Shown here one piece after another: positions 56,110 to 64,000 of a stretch of DNA of 64,000 bases (the stretch's first letter is position 1; the number at the start of each line of letters is the position of its first letter). The translations under genes were made by a program, and so were the position numbers. The notes beneath the pieces were generated by a model. That model saw only the letters and a list, made by a program, of their open reading frames with translations, was not told the DNA's origin and did no database searches. Source of the stretch: Corallococcus sp. NCRR (GTDB taxonomy: Bacteria > Myxococcota > Myxococcia > Myxococcales > Myxococcaceae); NCBI RefSeq assembly GCF_026965535.1, contig NZ_CP114039.1, positions 1,364,001 through 1,428,000 on the forward strand, written 5' to 3'.

Positions 56110-56144
56110 TTAACGTCAGGGTTAATCATTCACCCTGACGTTAA
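56110..56144 (+). promoter_or_regulatory. 13-base perfect inverted repeat, probable ArsR-family operator
   Basis: TTAACGTCAGGGT (56110-56122) is exactly mirrored by ACCCTGACGTTAA (56132-56144), with a nine-base spacer. It lies 28 bases before a VOC gene that is followed by an ArsR-family repressor gene, so it is most likely that repressor's binding site. It lacks a T-run and is AT-rich, so it is not a typical terminator. Confidence 0.7.
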
Positions 56145-56172
56145 CGAAATTCGTCCGCCCGGAGTCACCGCC

Positions 56173-56604
56173 ATGAAGCCCATCCCCGAGGACTGGCCGC
56201 GCATCTCCTCCAGCCTCTTCTACGTGGACGCCCCCGCCGCCATCGACTGGCTGGAGCGCGCGTTCGGCTTCCAGACGCGCCTCAAGGTGGAGGGCGCGGA
56301 CAACACCATCGTGCACGCGGAGCTGGCCTACGGCGACGGCGTCATCATGGTGAACTCCTCCGGGCGCCACGGCCTCCACCAGAGCCCCCGGCTGCACGGG
56401 GGCGTCAACACGCAGACCCTCACGGTCTACGTGGACGACGTGGACGCCCACTGCGCCCAGGCGCGTGCGGCCGGCGCCGTCGTCATCCAGGAGCCGGAGA
56501 CCAAGAACTACGGCGACGACTGGGGCACCAACCGCACCTACGGCGCCGAGGACCTCGAAGGCCACCGCTGGTGGTTCACCCAGCGCGTCTTCGGGCCGAA
56601 GTAG
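56173..56604 (+). CDS. VOC (glyoxalase-like) protein of an ArsR/SRPBCC operon
   Basis: The 143-residue protein has the VOC fold: SSSLFYVDAPAAIDWLERAFGFQTR, DGVIMVNSS, TLTVYVDDVDAHCAQARAAG and a closing EDLEGHRWWFTQRVFG typical of the PhnB-like branch. Substrate unknown. Its ATG lies just after the palindrome. The ArsR gene starts 11 bases after its stop. VOC, ArsR and SRPBCC genes commonly cluster in bacteria. Confidence 0.88.
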   Translation: MKPIPEDWPRISSSLFYVDAPAAIDWLERAFGFQTRLKVEGADNTIVHAELAYGDGVIMVNSSGRHGLHQSPRLHGGVNTQTLTVYVDDVDAHCAQARAAGAVVIQEPETKNYGDDWGTNRTYGAEDLEGHRWWFTQRVFGPK

Positions 56605-56615
56605 GTTCTCGCGTC

Positions 56616-56978
56616 ATGGCCACCCCTTCCGCGCTCGACCGCACCCTGGCCGCCCTCGCCGACCCCACGCGCCGGGGCGTCGTGGACCGGCTGCGCCACC
56701 GGCCCCACCCCGCCGGAGAGCTGGCAGCCGCGTTCGACATGAGCCCCCCGGCCATGTCCCGCCACCTGCGTGTGCTGCGGCAGACGGGGCTCGTGGAGGA
56801 GCGCATCGACGCGGACGATGCGCGCGTGCGCGTCTACTCGCTGCGCCCGGAGCCCTTCGCCGCCCTGCGCGGCTGGCTCGACGAGGTGGAGTCCTTCTGG
56901 GGGGACCAGCTGGGCGCCTTCAAGGCCCACGCCGAACGCACCCGGGGCACGAAGCCCTCCGGAGGCCGCAAGTCATGA
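56616..56978 (+). CDS. ArsR-family transcriptional repressor
   Basis: The 120-residue winged-helix protein (LAALADPTRRGVVDRLRHRP, then ELAAAFDMSPPAMSRHLRVL and GLVEERIDADDARVRVYSL) is an ArsR/SdpR-type regulator. The metal-binding Cys pair of classical ArsR (ELCVC) is absent, so its signal is probably not arsenite. It likely represses its own operon through the 13-base inverted repeat at 56110-56144. The stop overlaps the SRPBCC gene by four bases. Confidence 0.92.
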   Translation: MATPSALDRTLAALADPTRRGVVDRLRHRPHPAGELAAAFDMSPPAMSRHLRVLRQTGLVEERIDADDARVRVYSLRPEPFAALRGWLDEVESFWGDQLGAFKAHAERTRGTKPSGGRKS

Positions 56979-57460
56979 CCGCGGACCGCGCCCGCGTCAC
57001 CACCTTCGTCGCCGTGTCCCCGCTGGACGCCTTCGAGGTCTTCACCGAGGAGACCGACCTCTGGTGGAACAAGGGCCCGCGCTACCGGGGCCTGAAGAAC
57101 CCTCGCGGCGTGCTGCGCTTCGAACCGCCCGGCCCCGGCGGCCGGTTGCTGGAGTCCTTCGAGGACGACGTGTACGAAATCGGCCGCGTGCTCGTCTGGG
57201 AGCCCGGCGCGCGGCTCGTCTTCCAATGGTGCGCGAGCAACTTCGCCCCCGGGGAGACCACCGAGGTCGACGTCCGCTTCGAGCCCACCTTCGGCGGCAC
57301 CCGCGTGGTGCTGGAGCACCGGGGCTGGGACGCCATCCGCATGGACCACCCCGTGCGCCACGGCCAGGATGGCGCGGCCACCGTCGCGATGATGGGCCGC
57401 TTCTGGGGGGACCTCGTCACGCGCTACCGGCTCCACGCCGCGCGGCCCCGCCCCACGTAA
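56975..57460 (+). CDS. SRPBCC (AHSA1-like) domain protein
   Basis: The 161-residue protein has the START/Bet v 1-like helix-grip pattern: VAVSPLDAFEVFTEETDLWW, LRFEPPGPGGRLLE, VWEPGARLVFQW, TEVDVRFEPTFGGTRVVLEH, and a long C-terminal helix. SRPBCC proteins bind hydrophobic ligands. Coupling to ArsR-type regulators is common and suggests the ligand bound here could be the signal. Overlap of four bases with the ArsR gene (ATGA). Convergent with the STNGL lipoprotein, 18 bases apart. Confidence 0.9.
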   Translation: MTADRARVTTFVAVSPLDAFEVFTEETDLWWNKGPRYRGLKNPRGVLRFEPPGPGGRLLESFEDDVYEIGRVLVWEPGARLVFQWCASNFAPGETTEVDVRFEPTFGGTRVVLEHRGWDAIRMDHPVRHGQDGAATVAMMGRFWGDLVTRYRLHAARPRPT

Positions 57461-57478
57461 GCCCGACCCCTCCCGCGC

Positions 57479-58423
57479 CTACTTGCAGGGGCCGCAGTCC
57501 GCCGCGCAGCTGTCCGCCGTGTTGCTGGCGCCGCACTTCTCCGTCAACTGGCACACGCCGTCACCGCAGCGGTAGATGTCCTGGGGGAGCATGCGCGTGG
57601 TGATGGGCCGGTAGCTCACGCCGTTGTACGTGCAGCGCGTGTAGTACGTCCGCGTGGCGTCCAGCGTGCAGTAGTACCGGCACGCCCCCACGTGCTTCAT
57701 CGGCGTGCACGCCGTCGTGTCGCTCCAGGACGACAGGCCGCAGGTGCGCACCGTGCTCTCGTCGTAGTCCAGGTACGCGCCGTCGTTCGCCGCGAACGTG
57801 CCCTCCCCCGTGAAGAGGTTGCCGAAGAAGCACGCTTCCTTCTCATTGTATGTATTCAGCTCGTCCGTGGAGTACGGCATCGCCCCGCCCACCGCGTCGC
57901 GCCCCAGCACGGAGATGTTCACGTGCACGCCGTACTTGTTCGCGTGCGCCGCCAGACACGCGCTCACCACCTGCTGCTCCGCCACCGTCGCCGGCTGCCC
58001 GCCCGCCCACCCCGGCGCCAATCCCAGACTCCCGCTCCACGTGTAGCTCTTCCCCGTGGAAGGCGACTGGTACGTCAGCGTCATCCCCGCCGCCATCGAG
58101 CACTGCACCACGTAGCGCATCACCATGTCCGCCGACGCGGGGTCCTGGCTGAACCAGGTCTGGAACCCGTTCGTGGACAGGCCATTCGTCGACAGGCCAT
58201 TGGTGGACAGGCCATTCGTCGACAAGCCATTGGTGGACAGGCCGTTCGTCGACAGGCCATTCGTCGACAAGCCATTGGTGGAGACCAGTTCGGCGGAGGA
58301 CCGGCCCGTCAGCTCGGCGCCTTCGTCGAGCGGAGCGCCGCAGCCCACCAGCGCCGCGGCCAGACAGAGCGCCGTCCAGGGGGAGGAACGGAATGAAACG
58401 TCGAGAGGGGGATTGAGGTGCAT
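57479..58423 (-). CDS. Lipoprotein with eight STNGL repeats and Cys-rich C-terminus
   Basis: The 314-residue protein has a lipoprotein signal (LCLAAALVGC), then seven STNGL units and one STNGF, and a globular domain with about 15 Cys, ending CGDGVCQLTEKCGAS...CAADCGPCK, a disulfide-rich knot-like tail similar to the Cys-rich motifs often found in Myxococcota surface proteins. GGAGG precedes the ATG by about eight bases. The STNGL region probably forms a beta-stacked spacer; the rest is unknown. It is the only gene of its kind here, 195 bases from the kinase gene behind it. Confidence 0.85.
   Translation of the reverse strand: MHLNPPLDVSFRSSPWTALCLAAALVGCGAPLDEGAELTGRSSAELVSTNGLSTNGLSTNGLSTNGLSTNGLSTNGLSTNGLSTNGFQTWFSQDPASADMVMRYVVQCSMAAGMTLTYQSPSTGKSYTWSGSLGLAPGWAGGQPATVAEQQVVSACLAAHANKYGVHVNISVLGRDAVGGAMPYSTDELNTYNEKEACFFGNLFTGEGTFAANDGAYLDYDESTVRTCGLSSWSDTTACTPMKHVGACRYYCTLDATRTYYTRCTYNGVSYRPITTRMLPQDIYRCGDGVCQLTEKCGASNTADSCAADCGPCK
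58163..58282 (-). repeat. Eight tandem 15-base units coding STNGL/STNGF
   Basis: Eight perfect-length 15-base units run in frame through the lipoprotein gene. Units alternate between a GTCGAC and a GTGGAC version of the Ser-Thr codons (on the plus strand), giving a 30-base higher-order period, except at 58233-58262 where two GTCGAC-type units adjoin. This points to recent unequal duplication. Confidence 0.9.
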
Positions 58424-58618
58424 GGGGACTGCCTCCGCGTGAGGGGCCTCACGAGCCGTGCGGCCTGATCAACCGGTAAACGCACCCAGACGAAGCGAGC
58501 AGCGCCCCTGCCCTCCCGACCCATCCCCTTCGGTCCTTCGCACAACACGCGCGGCGTGCGGCGGCGGACGCTCCTGGATTCACCGCATGGCGGCGAACGC
58601 TCACCCCTTCCAAAAGAA

Positions 58619-60213
58619 TCAGGCCGTCCGCGTGCGGCCCTTGCCTGCCTTCGCCTTCGCCTTCGGGCGCGGCGGTCGGGGCAGCCGCACCGTGAACGTC
58701 GTGCCCTCCTTCTGCGTCGACGTCACCTCCACCGTCCCCCCATGCGCCTGGACGATCTCCTTCACGATGAACAACCCCAGCCCCAGCCCGCTGTTGCGGC
58801 GGCCGCCCTGCTCGCGCTCGCCCTCGCCCTGGCGGAACGGATCAAACAGCCGCTCACGCAGGTCGTCCGGGATGGGATTGCCCGGGTTCTGCACCTCCAG
58901 CACCTGGTGCTCGCCCTTCGCCCAGCAGCGCAGGAACACCGGCGCGTCCGGGCTGCCGTGCTCCAGCGCGTTGCCCACCAGGTTGGAGAGCACCTGCGCC
59001 AGCCGCTCCGCGTCCCACTCCCCTTCCGCCTTGCCGTCCACATCCACCGCCACCGCGCGATCCGGGTGCGCCGCGGCCAATTCGTCCACCACCTGCTGAC
59101 ACACCGCCCCCAGGTCCGTGGGGGCCTTGCGCAGCGGGATGCCGCCGGCCAGCCGGGCGCGCGTCAAATCCAGCAGGTCCGCGATCATGTTCCCCATGCG
59201 CGTCGCGGACGCCTCAATCCGCTGCGCATGCTGCCGGTGCTGCTCCGGCGTGCACTCCAGCGGGCCCCGGCGCTTCTGCGCCCGCGCGGACAGCACGATG
59301 GCGTTGAGCGGATTGCGCAGGTCATGCCCCAGGATGCCGATGAAGCGCTCGCGGAATCTCGCCTCCTCCACCATCGTCTCCATCTGGCGGGTGCGCTCGG
59401 TGACGTCCATCATGGAGCCAATCATCCGCACCGGGCGCCCCTCGTCGTCGCGCGCCAGCACGCCCCGGTCCAGCACGTGCGCCCAGCTGCCGTCCGCGCG
59501 CTGGAAGCGGTACTCCTCGCTCCAGACGTCGCCCGTGGACGCGACGAACTCCACCAGCCGGTCCACCACCCGGTCCCGGTCGTCGTCGTGCACGCGCTCG
59601 CCCCACCAGCCCAGCTTGTGCTCAGCACGGACGTGGCGTGGCCGAACGCGTTCCCCGTGCCCGGGTCCCAGCGCACGTGGTCGGTGGCGAAGTGCCAGTC
59701 CCACAGCACGTCGTGCGTGGCGCGCGTGGCCAGCCGGTAGCGCTCCTCCGCCTCCCGCAGCGCGCTCACCGTCTGCTCCGCCCGGGCCAGCGCCGCCTCC
59801 ACCTCCTGCCGCGCCGCCCGCTCCCGCTCCGCCTGGTGCGCGTCCGCCGCCTGCCCCTCGTCGCGGGGCAACAGCCACAGCGCCAGGCCCTCCGCGTGCC
59901 GCACCACCACGTACCGCCGCCCCGCCGCGTCCCCCGGCACGAGGCCCACGTGCGGCACGCCGCGCATCAGCACGCGCACGAGCGCCGCCACGTCGAACAG
60001 CGCGGCGCCCTCCCGCGTCCACAGGGACACGTGACGGCCCAGTTCCAGGGAGCGCACCCAGCCCTCCGCCGGGACGTTCATGGACGTCCAACGGAAGTCG
60101 AGCGCTTCGCCTGTCTCCCCGTGCAGCGGCTCGAGGAGGATGCAGGGCGTCTCGCTGTCAGCGGGCAGTTCCCATGCCGGAGCCATTCCCGGCCCCCAGG
60201 ACAAACCCATCAT
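58619..60213 (-). pseudogene. PAS histidine kinase split by a frameshift
   Basis: Two reading frames join to make one kinase. The first (60213 down to about 59621) gives an N-terminal domain and the start of a PAS_3 domain (RLATRATHDVLWDWHFATDH, NAFGHATSVL). The second continues in another frame from about EHKLGWWGERVHDDDRDRV through an H-box FIGILGHDLRNPLNAIVL and an intact HATPase (LVGNALEHGSPDAP, GLGLGLFIVKEIVQAHGG). Restoring one G near 59621-59624 would give VLEHKLGWW, the expected PAS sequence. Either a real one-base deletion or a sequencing error. The start at 60213 (ATGATG) follows GGGGGAG. The gene belongs to the HDLRNPL kinase group. Confidence 0.85.
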
Positions 60214-60328
60214 CGTGCTCCCCCCGACGCTACAGGTCTGCTTCCCCCACCCTTCACGTCGGTGCCGGGCAGGCTGGAAAAACCCGCGTCTCACGGAATA
60301 CTGACACATCTGGCCATGAGTGGAGCAG

Positions 60329-60394
60329 CCCTGAAGGGCAGGAGGCGCGAAAATCGGTTCACCCCCGAGCAGTGGCCCTGCCCTGGAGGGCAGG
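60329..60394 (-). repeat. Twin short hairpins after the TonB-receptor gene
   Basis: CCCTGAAGGGCAGG (60329-60342) and CCCTGGAGGGCAGG (60381-60394) are near-identical and each folds on itself. The second forms a 7-base perfect stem (60378-60384/60387-60393) two bases after the receptor stop. Possibly a tandem terminator or RNA-processing site; no T-run is present. Confidence 0.4.
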
Positions 60395-63300
60395 TCAGTA
60401 CCGGCCCTTGACGCCGATGATGGGCAGGGCGATGGGCAGTCCCACCGCATTCTTGGTCAGGGGTTGCCGGCTGTAGCCGCCGCCCAGATAGTCGAAGCCC
60501 AGCGTCTCCGTGTTGAGGGTGACGTTGAGCATGTCCAGGTAGGCCTCCAGGCTGAACGTCTCGTAGGCCCAGGCCTTGGAGACGCGCAGGTCGAAGCGGA
60601 AGAAGGCCGGCAGCCGGTCCACCCGGTCCCTGTCCACCTGCACCCACGTGGGGCGGCCGTCGGAGTCCACGCCCTCGCGGTGCGTCTGGCTTCCCAGGGT
60701 GCCGTACTCCGGGCGTCCGCTGTTGAAGTGGAGCACGCCGCCCAGGGTGATGTTGTTGGAGAACTTGTGGCTGACCACCAGGTTCAGGATGTGTGTCTGA
60801 TCGAACGCAAAGGGCAGGTCCGCGGTGTCCTCGGAGACGACCCGACCTGATGAGTCGTATCGATAGAAGGTGGTCCGCCGCGTGCTGCGCTGGAGGCTGT
60901 ACGAAAGCCAGCCGAACCAGTTGTTCCCCAGCGGGTAGCGGATCAGCAACTCCAGACCATACGCCAGACCGTGGCTGGTGAAGTCCGGGAAGTCCCAGTC
61001 GTCCCGGCTGACCGGCGGTCCATCCACGTCAATCTGCCGCGCGCGCACCCGCCGGAAGCCGTCCTGGCGGACGCCCCCTCCAGGCGGAGGGTCCGTGACG
61101 TCTGGCTCTCCCCCGATGTCATCCAGGTCGTCCGTCAGGCCCTCGTCGGAGAAGGGCGTGAGCTCGATGGTGCGCAGCATGGGGTTCACATAGACGTCCA
61201 GCCCCACCTCCCACTTGTCGAAGGCCTTCCACTCCACGCCGGTGGAGAGCTGCACGCCCTCCTGGAGGCCCAACAACAGACTGCCCACGTCCACCACCGG
61301 CAGGCTGATGAGGGTGGTGGGCGGCTGGTGGAAGATGCCCGCGCCGCCCTTGAGCGTCACGGTGTCGGTGAGCTTGTGGCGCACGGTGAGGCGCGGCTCG
61401 ATGACCTTGTGGTCGAAGCCGCCGGACAGGTGGTAGCTGTCCAGGCGCAGGCCGGGCACCACCGTCCATCTGTCATTGGGCGTCCACACGCCTTCCGCGT
61501 ACGCGCCGGTGAAGGTGGCCAGCGCCACCGGCACGCGCACCGTGTCCTCCTCCACCGGCTGGCCGTCCTCCACCGTGAGCACGTCCACGATGGCGCGCTT
61601 GTGCTCCAGGTCCGCGCCCGCGCGCAGCAGGAGCCGCTCATCCAATGGCACGCTGTAGCCCAGGCGCCCGGAGAAGTTGCCCTGGTCGATGTAGATTTCG
61701 TTCCCGTCGTCCGGCCCGCGCGACACGACGGCGAAGCGGTCCAGGCCCCACGTGCCGCCAATCTCCAGCTCGCCCTTGCCCAGCGGGTGGCGGCCGCGCA
61801 GGTCCACGCGGTGGAAGGCGACGGACTGGAGCGCGGTGTCGCCCTGGTCGTCCTGCGCCTCCGAACCAAACGTGTCCGACGAGCCAAAGGCAAACAGCCG
61901 CAGCTTGCCCCGCCCCACGTCCTGCTCCACGCGGGCCTGGTAGTCCCAGAAGTCCAGCACCACCTTCGGGTTGGTGCGCCCCGGCGGCGGCGGGTCCTGC
62001 AACTGATTGGCCGCGAGCGCGATGATCCACGGCGTATAGGAATAGCGGCCCGCGAGGCTGACGTTGGTGCCGGTGGACTTGAAGGGCGTCTCGATGAAGA
62101 AGCCCGCGTTGATGAAGTCCGCGTAGGCGCTGCCGTGCACGCGGTCGTCGCGGGGACGGGTGAGGCGCCCGTCGATGGCGCCGCCCATCAGCCGGCCGTA
62201 CTGCGGCGGCGGCGAGCCCGGATAGAAGTCGATGGCGTCCAGGAAGTCCGGGTGGATGACCGCGGGCCCCAGGAACAGGTGGAAGAGGATGGGGATGCGG
62301 ATGCCGTCCAGGAAGTAGCCCGTGGACGCGGGCTGGCTGCCGCGCACCACCGGGTACGCCACGCCGGACAGCATGCTGCCCACGCCCGGCAGCAGCATCA
62401 CCACGCGGAAGGGGTCGCCCATGGTGCCGGGAACCTCGCGCAGCTCCGCGTCGTGCAGCGTGATGCGGCTGACCTCCGTGCGCTCGCGGTCGCCTCGCAC
62501 CACCGTCTCGTAGGGGTTCACCACGAGCGGCTCCAGGCCGTAGACGACCTCCAGCGACTCGGTGGACTTCAGCGCCTCGCGGAACAGGCCGGGCTTGTGG
62601 CCGGGGGCGAACACGCGCACCGCCTGGCCGCCCGTGGGGAAGCGCGCCTCGAAGCGGCCGTTCTCGTCCGTCTGCACCGGCGCGTCCGGCGCCGCGTCCG
62701 ACACCAGCGTCGCCCCAATCAACGGCCGGCGGTTGCCCTTCTGCCGCACCAGGCCCTTGAGCGTGATGGGGCCCTGAGGTGCCAACGTGCCGCCGTCCGC
62801 CCCGGTGGCCACGGGGACGGGCGCCTCGAAGCGGTACTCGAAGGACAGGCGCACCGCGACGGGCTGGCCCTCCATCATCGCGGGAGAGAAGCGCAGGGAC
62901 GGCGCCGCGTGCAGCGCGGCCTCGTTGAGCAGCGGGTGCACGCCCTCCACCAGCGTGGCGCTGTCCACCTCGCCCGCCTCGTCCACCAGCAGCTCCAGCT
63001 TCACCGTGCCCGCCACGCCCTCGCCCACCAGCCGGGGCGGGTACGGCGCGGGCGAGTCCCCCACCAGCGCGGGCGGCACGAAGGCGGCCAGCGCGGGGCC
63101 CCCGTCCGCGCCATCACCGGGAGCCGCGCCGGGCTCCACCGCCCAGCCACCGTCCGGGGTGCGCTGGAGGTCCGCCTCCTTCGCGACCGTGCCCGTGCCG
63201 CCGTCCCGCGGGCCGTCCCCTTCCGTCCACGGCGCGTCCATGCTCCGAGCCGCGGCGCCGGTGGTGAGGTTCTCCTCCGTGACAGGCAGGCCCGCGTCCA

Positions 63301-63427
63301 GGGTATCGCCCAGCCGGGCACTGCCAGGGTCCGCTTCAGGGGCTTGGGCCCAGGCCGGCCACGTCAGGCACAGGGAAAGCGCCAGCGCGGCGGCGTGCCA
63401 GGGCGTGCTCCTCTTCGCGAAGGTCAT
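60395..63427 (-). CDS. TonB-dependent receptor with an N-terminal TonB C-terminal-like domain
   Basis: The 1010-residue protein has a signal peptide (AAALALSLCLTWPAWA). A TonB C-terminal-type domain at about 126-200 follows (YPPRLVGEGVAGTVKLELLV, then HPLLNEAALHAAPSLRF), then a carboxypeptidase-regulatory-like beta domain at about 220-290, a plug (about 305-430, VVRGSQPASTGYFLDGIRIP) and a 22-strand type barrel ending YLDMLNVTLNTETLGFDYLG. It should import a large substrate through the outer membrane, but which one is unknown. The TonB-like domain is normally found on the inner-membrane energiser, not on the receptor. Start chosen at 63427, where the signal peptide begins. Confidence 0.88.
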   Translation of the reverse strand: MTFAKRSTPWHAAALALSLCLTWPAWAQAPEADPGSARLGDTLDAGLPVTEENLTTGAAARSMDAPWTEGDGPRDGGTGTVAKEADLQRTPDGGWAVEPGAAPGDGADGGPALAAFVPPALVGDSPAPYPPRLVGEGVAGTVKLELLVDEAGEVDSATLVEGVHPLLNEAALHAAPSLRFSPAMMEGQPVAVRLSFEYRFEAPVPVATGADGGTLAPQGPITLKGLVRQKGNRRPLIGATLVSDAAPDAPVQTDENGRFEARFPTGGQAVRVFAPGHKPGLFREALKSTESLEVVYGLEPLVVNPYETVVRGDRERTEVSRITLHDAELREVPGTMGDPFRVVMLLPGVGSMLSGVAYPVVRGSQPASTGYFLDGIRIPILFHLFLGPAVIHPDFLDAIDFYPGSPPPQYGRLMGGAIDGRLTRPRDDRVHGSAYADFINAGFFIETPFKSTGTNVSLAGRYSYTPWIIALAANQLQDPPPPGRTNPKVVLDFWDYQARVEQDVGRGKLRLFAFGSSDTFGSEAQDDQGDTALQSVAFHRVDLRGRHPLGKGELEIGGTWGLDRFAVVSRGPDDGNEIYIDQGNFSGRLGYSVPLDERLLLRAGADLEHKRAIVDVLTVEDGQPVEEDTVRVPVALATFTGAYAEGVWTPNDRWTVVPGLRLDSYHLSGGFDHKVIEPRLTVRHKLTDTVTLKGGAGIFHQPPTTLISLPVVDVGSLLLGLQEGVQLSTGVEWKAFDKWEVGLDVYVNPMLRTIELTPFSDEGLTDDLDDIGGEPDVTDPPPGGGVRQDGFRRVRARQIDVDGPPVSRDDWDFPDFTSHGLAYGLELLIRYPLGNNWFGWLSYSLQRSTRRTTFYRYDSSGRVVSEDTADLPFAFDQTHILNLVVSHKFSNNITLGGVLHFNSGRPEYGTLGSQTHREGVDSDGRPTWVQVDRDRVDRLPAFFRFDLRVSKAWAYETFSLEAYLDMLNVTLNTETLGFDYLGGGYSRQPLTKNAVGLPIALPIIGVKGRY

Positions 63428-63789
63428 GGGCGATGGCGTTCGTGCAAGGCAGGTCCGGGCGAGCATCCATGAGGCCAGGGGATGTCCGCCCTGACAAGCG
63501 CTGCTCCGTGACGCGTGCCATCACCGCCCGCCCGGGGCCGCGCGGGCGGCGCCCCCTTTCCGCTGGAGGACATTTGCCCTCCGCGTCACGTCTCGCCGTG
63601 GATGACGAGGTGGGTCCCCGGGACGGGGCGCCCCATTTCGGATCCATCCCCACCTTCCAGGAAGTCGCCCTTTCCCACTTCCCCGGACGCCATGCCCATG
63701 GTGGAACGCCCCAACCCTTCCAGAGCACTCTCCAACGACATGCACCAAGGCAGGGTTCGCGCGGCGCCCGGCGTCACGCGAGCCTGCTT
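63428..63789 (+). other. 362-base divergent intergenic region
   Basis: It separates the receptor (minus) from the secreted protein gene (plus) and must hold both promoters. Short frames on both strands are Arg/Pro-rich and lack ribosome sites. I see no clear -10/-35 pair, strong palindrome or RNA gene. Confidence 0.4.
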
Positions 63790-64000
63790 ATGATTCCCCC
63801 GCCGTCCCTGCGCTACCTTCCCCACGGACTGCTCGCGTCACTGCTGTTGTGCCTGATGTTGCTGCCGCTGCTCTTCCCGCCGTCGCTGGCGCGCGCGGGC
63901 AATGAGGGGCCGGACACGTTCATCGACGAAGGGCCCCCGGGCGCCACGCCCTCCAGGGAGGCCACCTTCGTCTTCACCGCCACCACGCTGAAGCCCGTGT
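63790..64000 (+). CDS. Secreted Ig-like or adhesin-type protein (3' end outside window)
   Basis: An open frame from ATG 63790 runs off the right edge. The first 70 residues contain a long signal peptide (SLLLCLMLLPLLFPPSLARA) and then GPDTFIDEGPPGATPSREAT followed by FVFTATT. The TFID-GP-G-T-S-ATF-F pattern is common at the start of beta-sandwich repeats in bacterial surface proteins with Ig-like or Ca-binding domains. It is divergent from the TonB-dependent receptor. Length and function cannot be judged. Confidence 0.75.
   Translation, partial: MIPPPSLRYLPHGLLASLLLCLMLLPLLFPPSLARAGNEGPDTFIDEGPPGATPSREATFVFTATTLKPV

Noticed and set aside
56110-56144. Inverted repeat read as a terminator for the lipoprotein gene at 54587
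   Set aside because: It has no T-run, is AT-rich and sits directly ahead of an ArsR-regulated operon, so an operator is the better reading.
58163-58282. Possible CRISPR array
   Set aside because: The 15-base units are directly adjacent without spacers and stay in frame in a lipoprotein gene, so this is a coding repeat.

Overview
The window is a 64 kb stretch of very GC-rich DNA with tightly packed genes. Many start codons overlap the previous stop (ATGA, GTGA, TTGA). It carries two complete chemosensory operons, about seven stand-alone histidine kinases (several with PAS domains), many single-receiver proteins, a CrtI-type carotenoid desaturase, lipoproteins with TD/AGT and STNGL repeats and a very large TonB-dependent receptor. 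This combination is typical of a fruiting myxobacterium (Myxococcaceae, Myxococcus/Corallococcus-like). That placement is inferred from gene content, not from a marker gene; no rRNA or tRNA gene was seen.

Left part (1-13.6 kb): the end of a methyl-accepting chemotaxis protein (MCP) gene, a VOC protein, a two-gene dNTPase plus nucleotidyltransferase unit, crtI, and then divergently a Frz-like chemosensory operon: cheW, cheR with TPRs, cheW, membrane MCP, cheA-cheY fusion, cheB. From 13.7 to 26.2 kb: a GAF/PAS histidine kinase, a divergent LysR/SDR pair, a CPA2 antiporter followed by dctA, a receiver, a small secreted protein behind a sigma-54-like promoter, an NtrB/NtrC-like pair and a PAS kinase.

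Middle (26.2-35.9 kb, minus strand): a second chemosensory operon in which seven genes are almost seamlessly coupled: receiver, cheA, cheW, an 847-residue soluble MCP, a 789-residue HEAT-repeat protein, cheR, cheB. From 36 to 45.3 kb lies a run of signalling genes in which PAS or hybrid kinases alternate with single receivers (two receivers degenerate), with one Fur-family gene among them.

Right part (45.3-64 kb): secreted and lipoprotein genes, a metallophosphoesterase, a DoxX protein, an operon of a beta-barrel, a lipoprotein and a RegB/RegA redox pair, an AbiE toxin-antitoxin/phage-defence operon with a compact palindromic, apparently leaderless promoter, a VOC-ArsR-SRPBCC operon behind a 13-bp perfect inverted repeat, an STNGL-repeat lipoprotein, a frameshifted PAS kinase, a TonB-dependent receptor carrying its own TonB C-terminal domain, and the start of a secreted protein cut by the right edge.

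Taken together the region is a signalling hub: two chemosensory arrays and many kinases without obvious partners share a pool of free receivers. Two possible defence modules (dNTPase/NTase and AbiE) lie at its flanks. All functional statements rest on motifs read by eye; no database search was possible.
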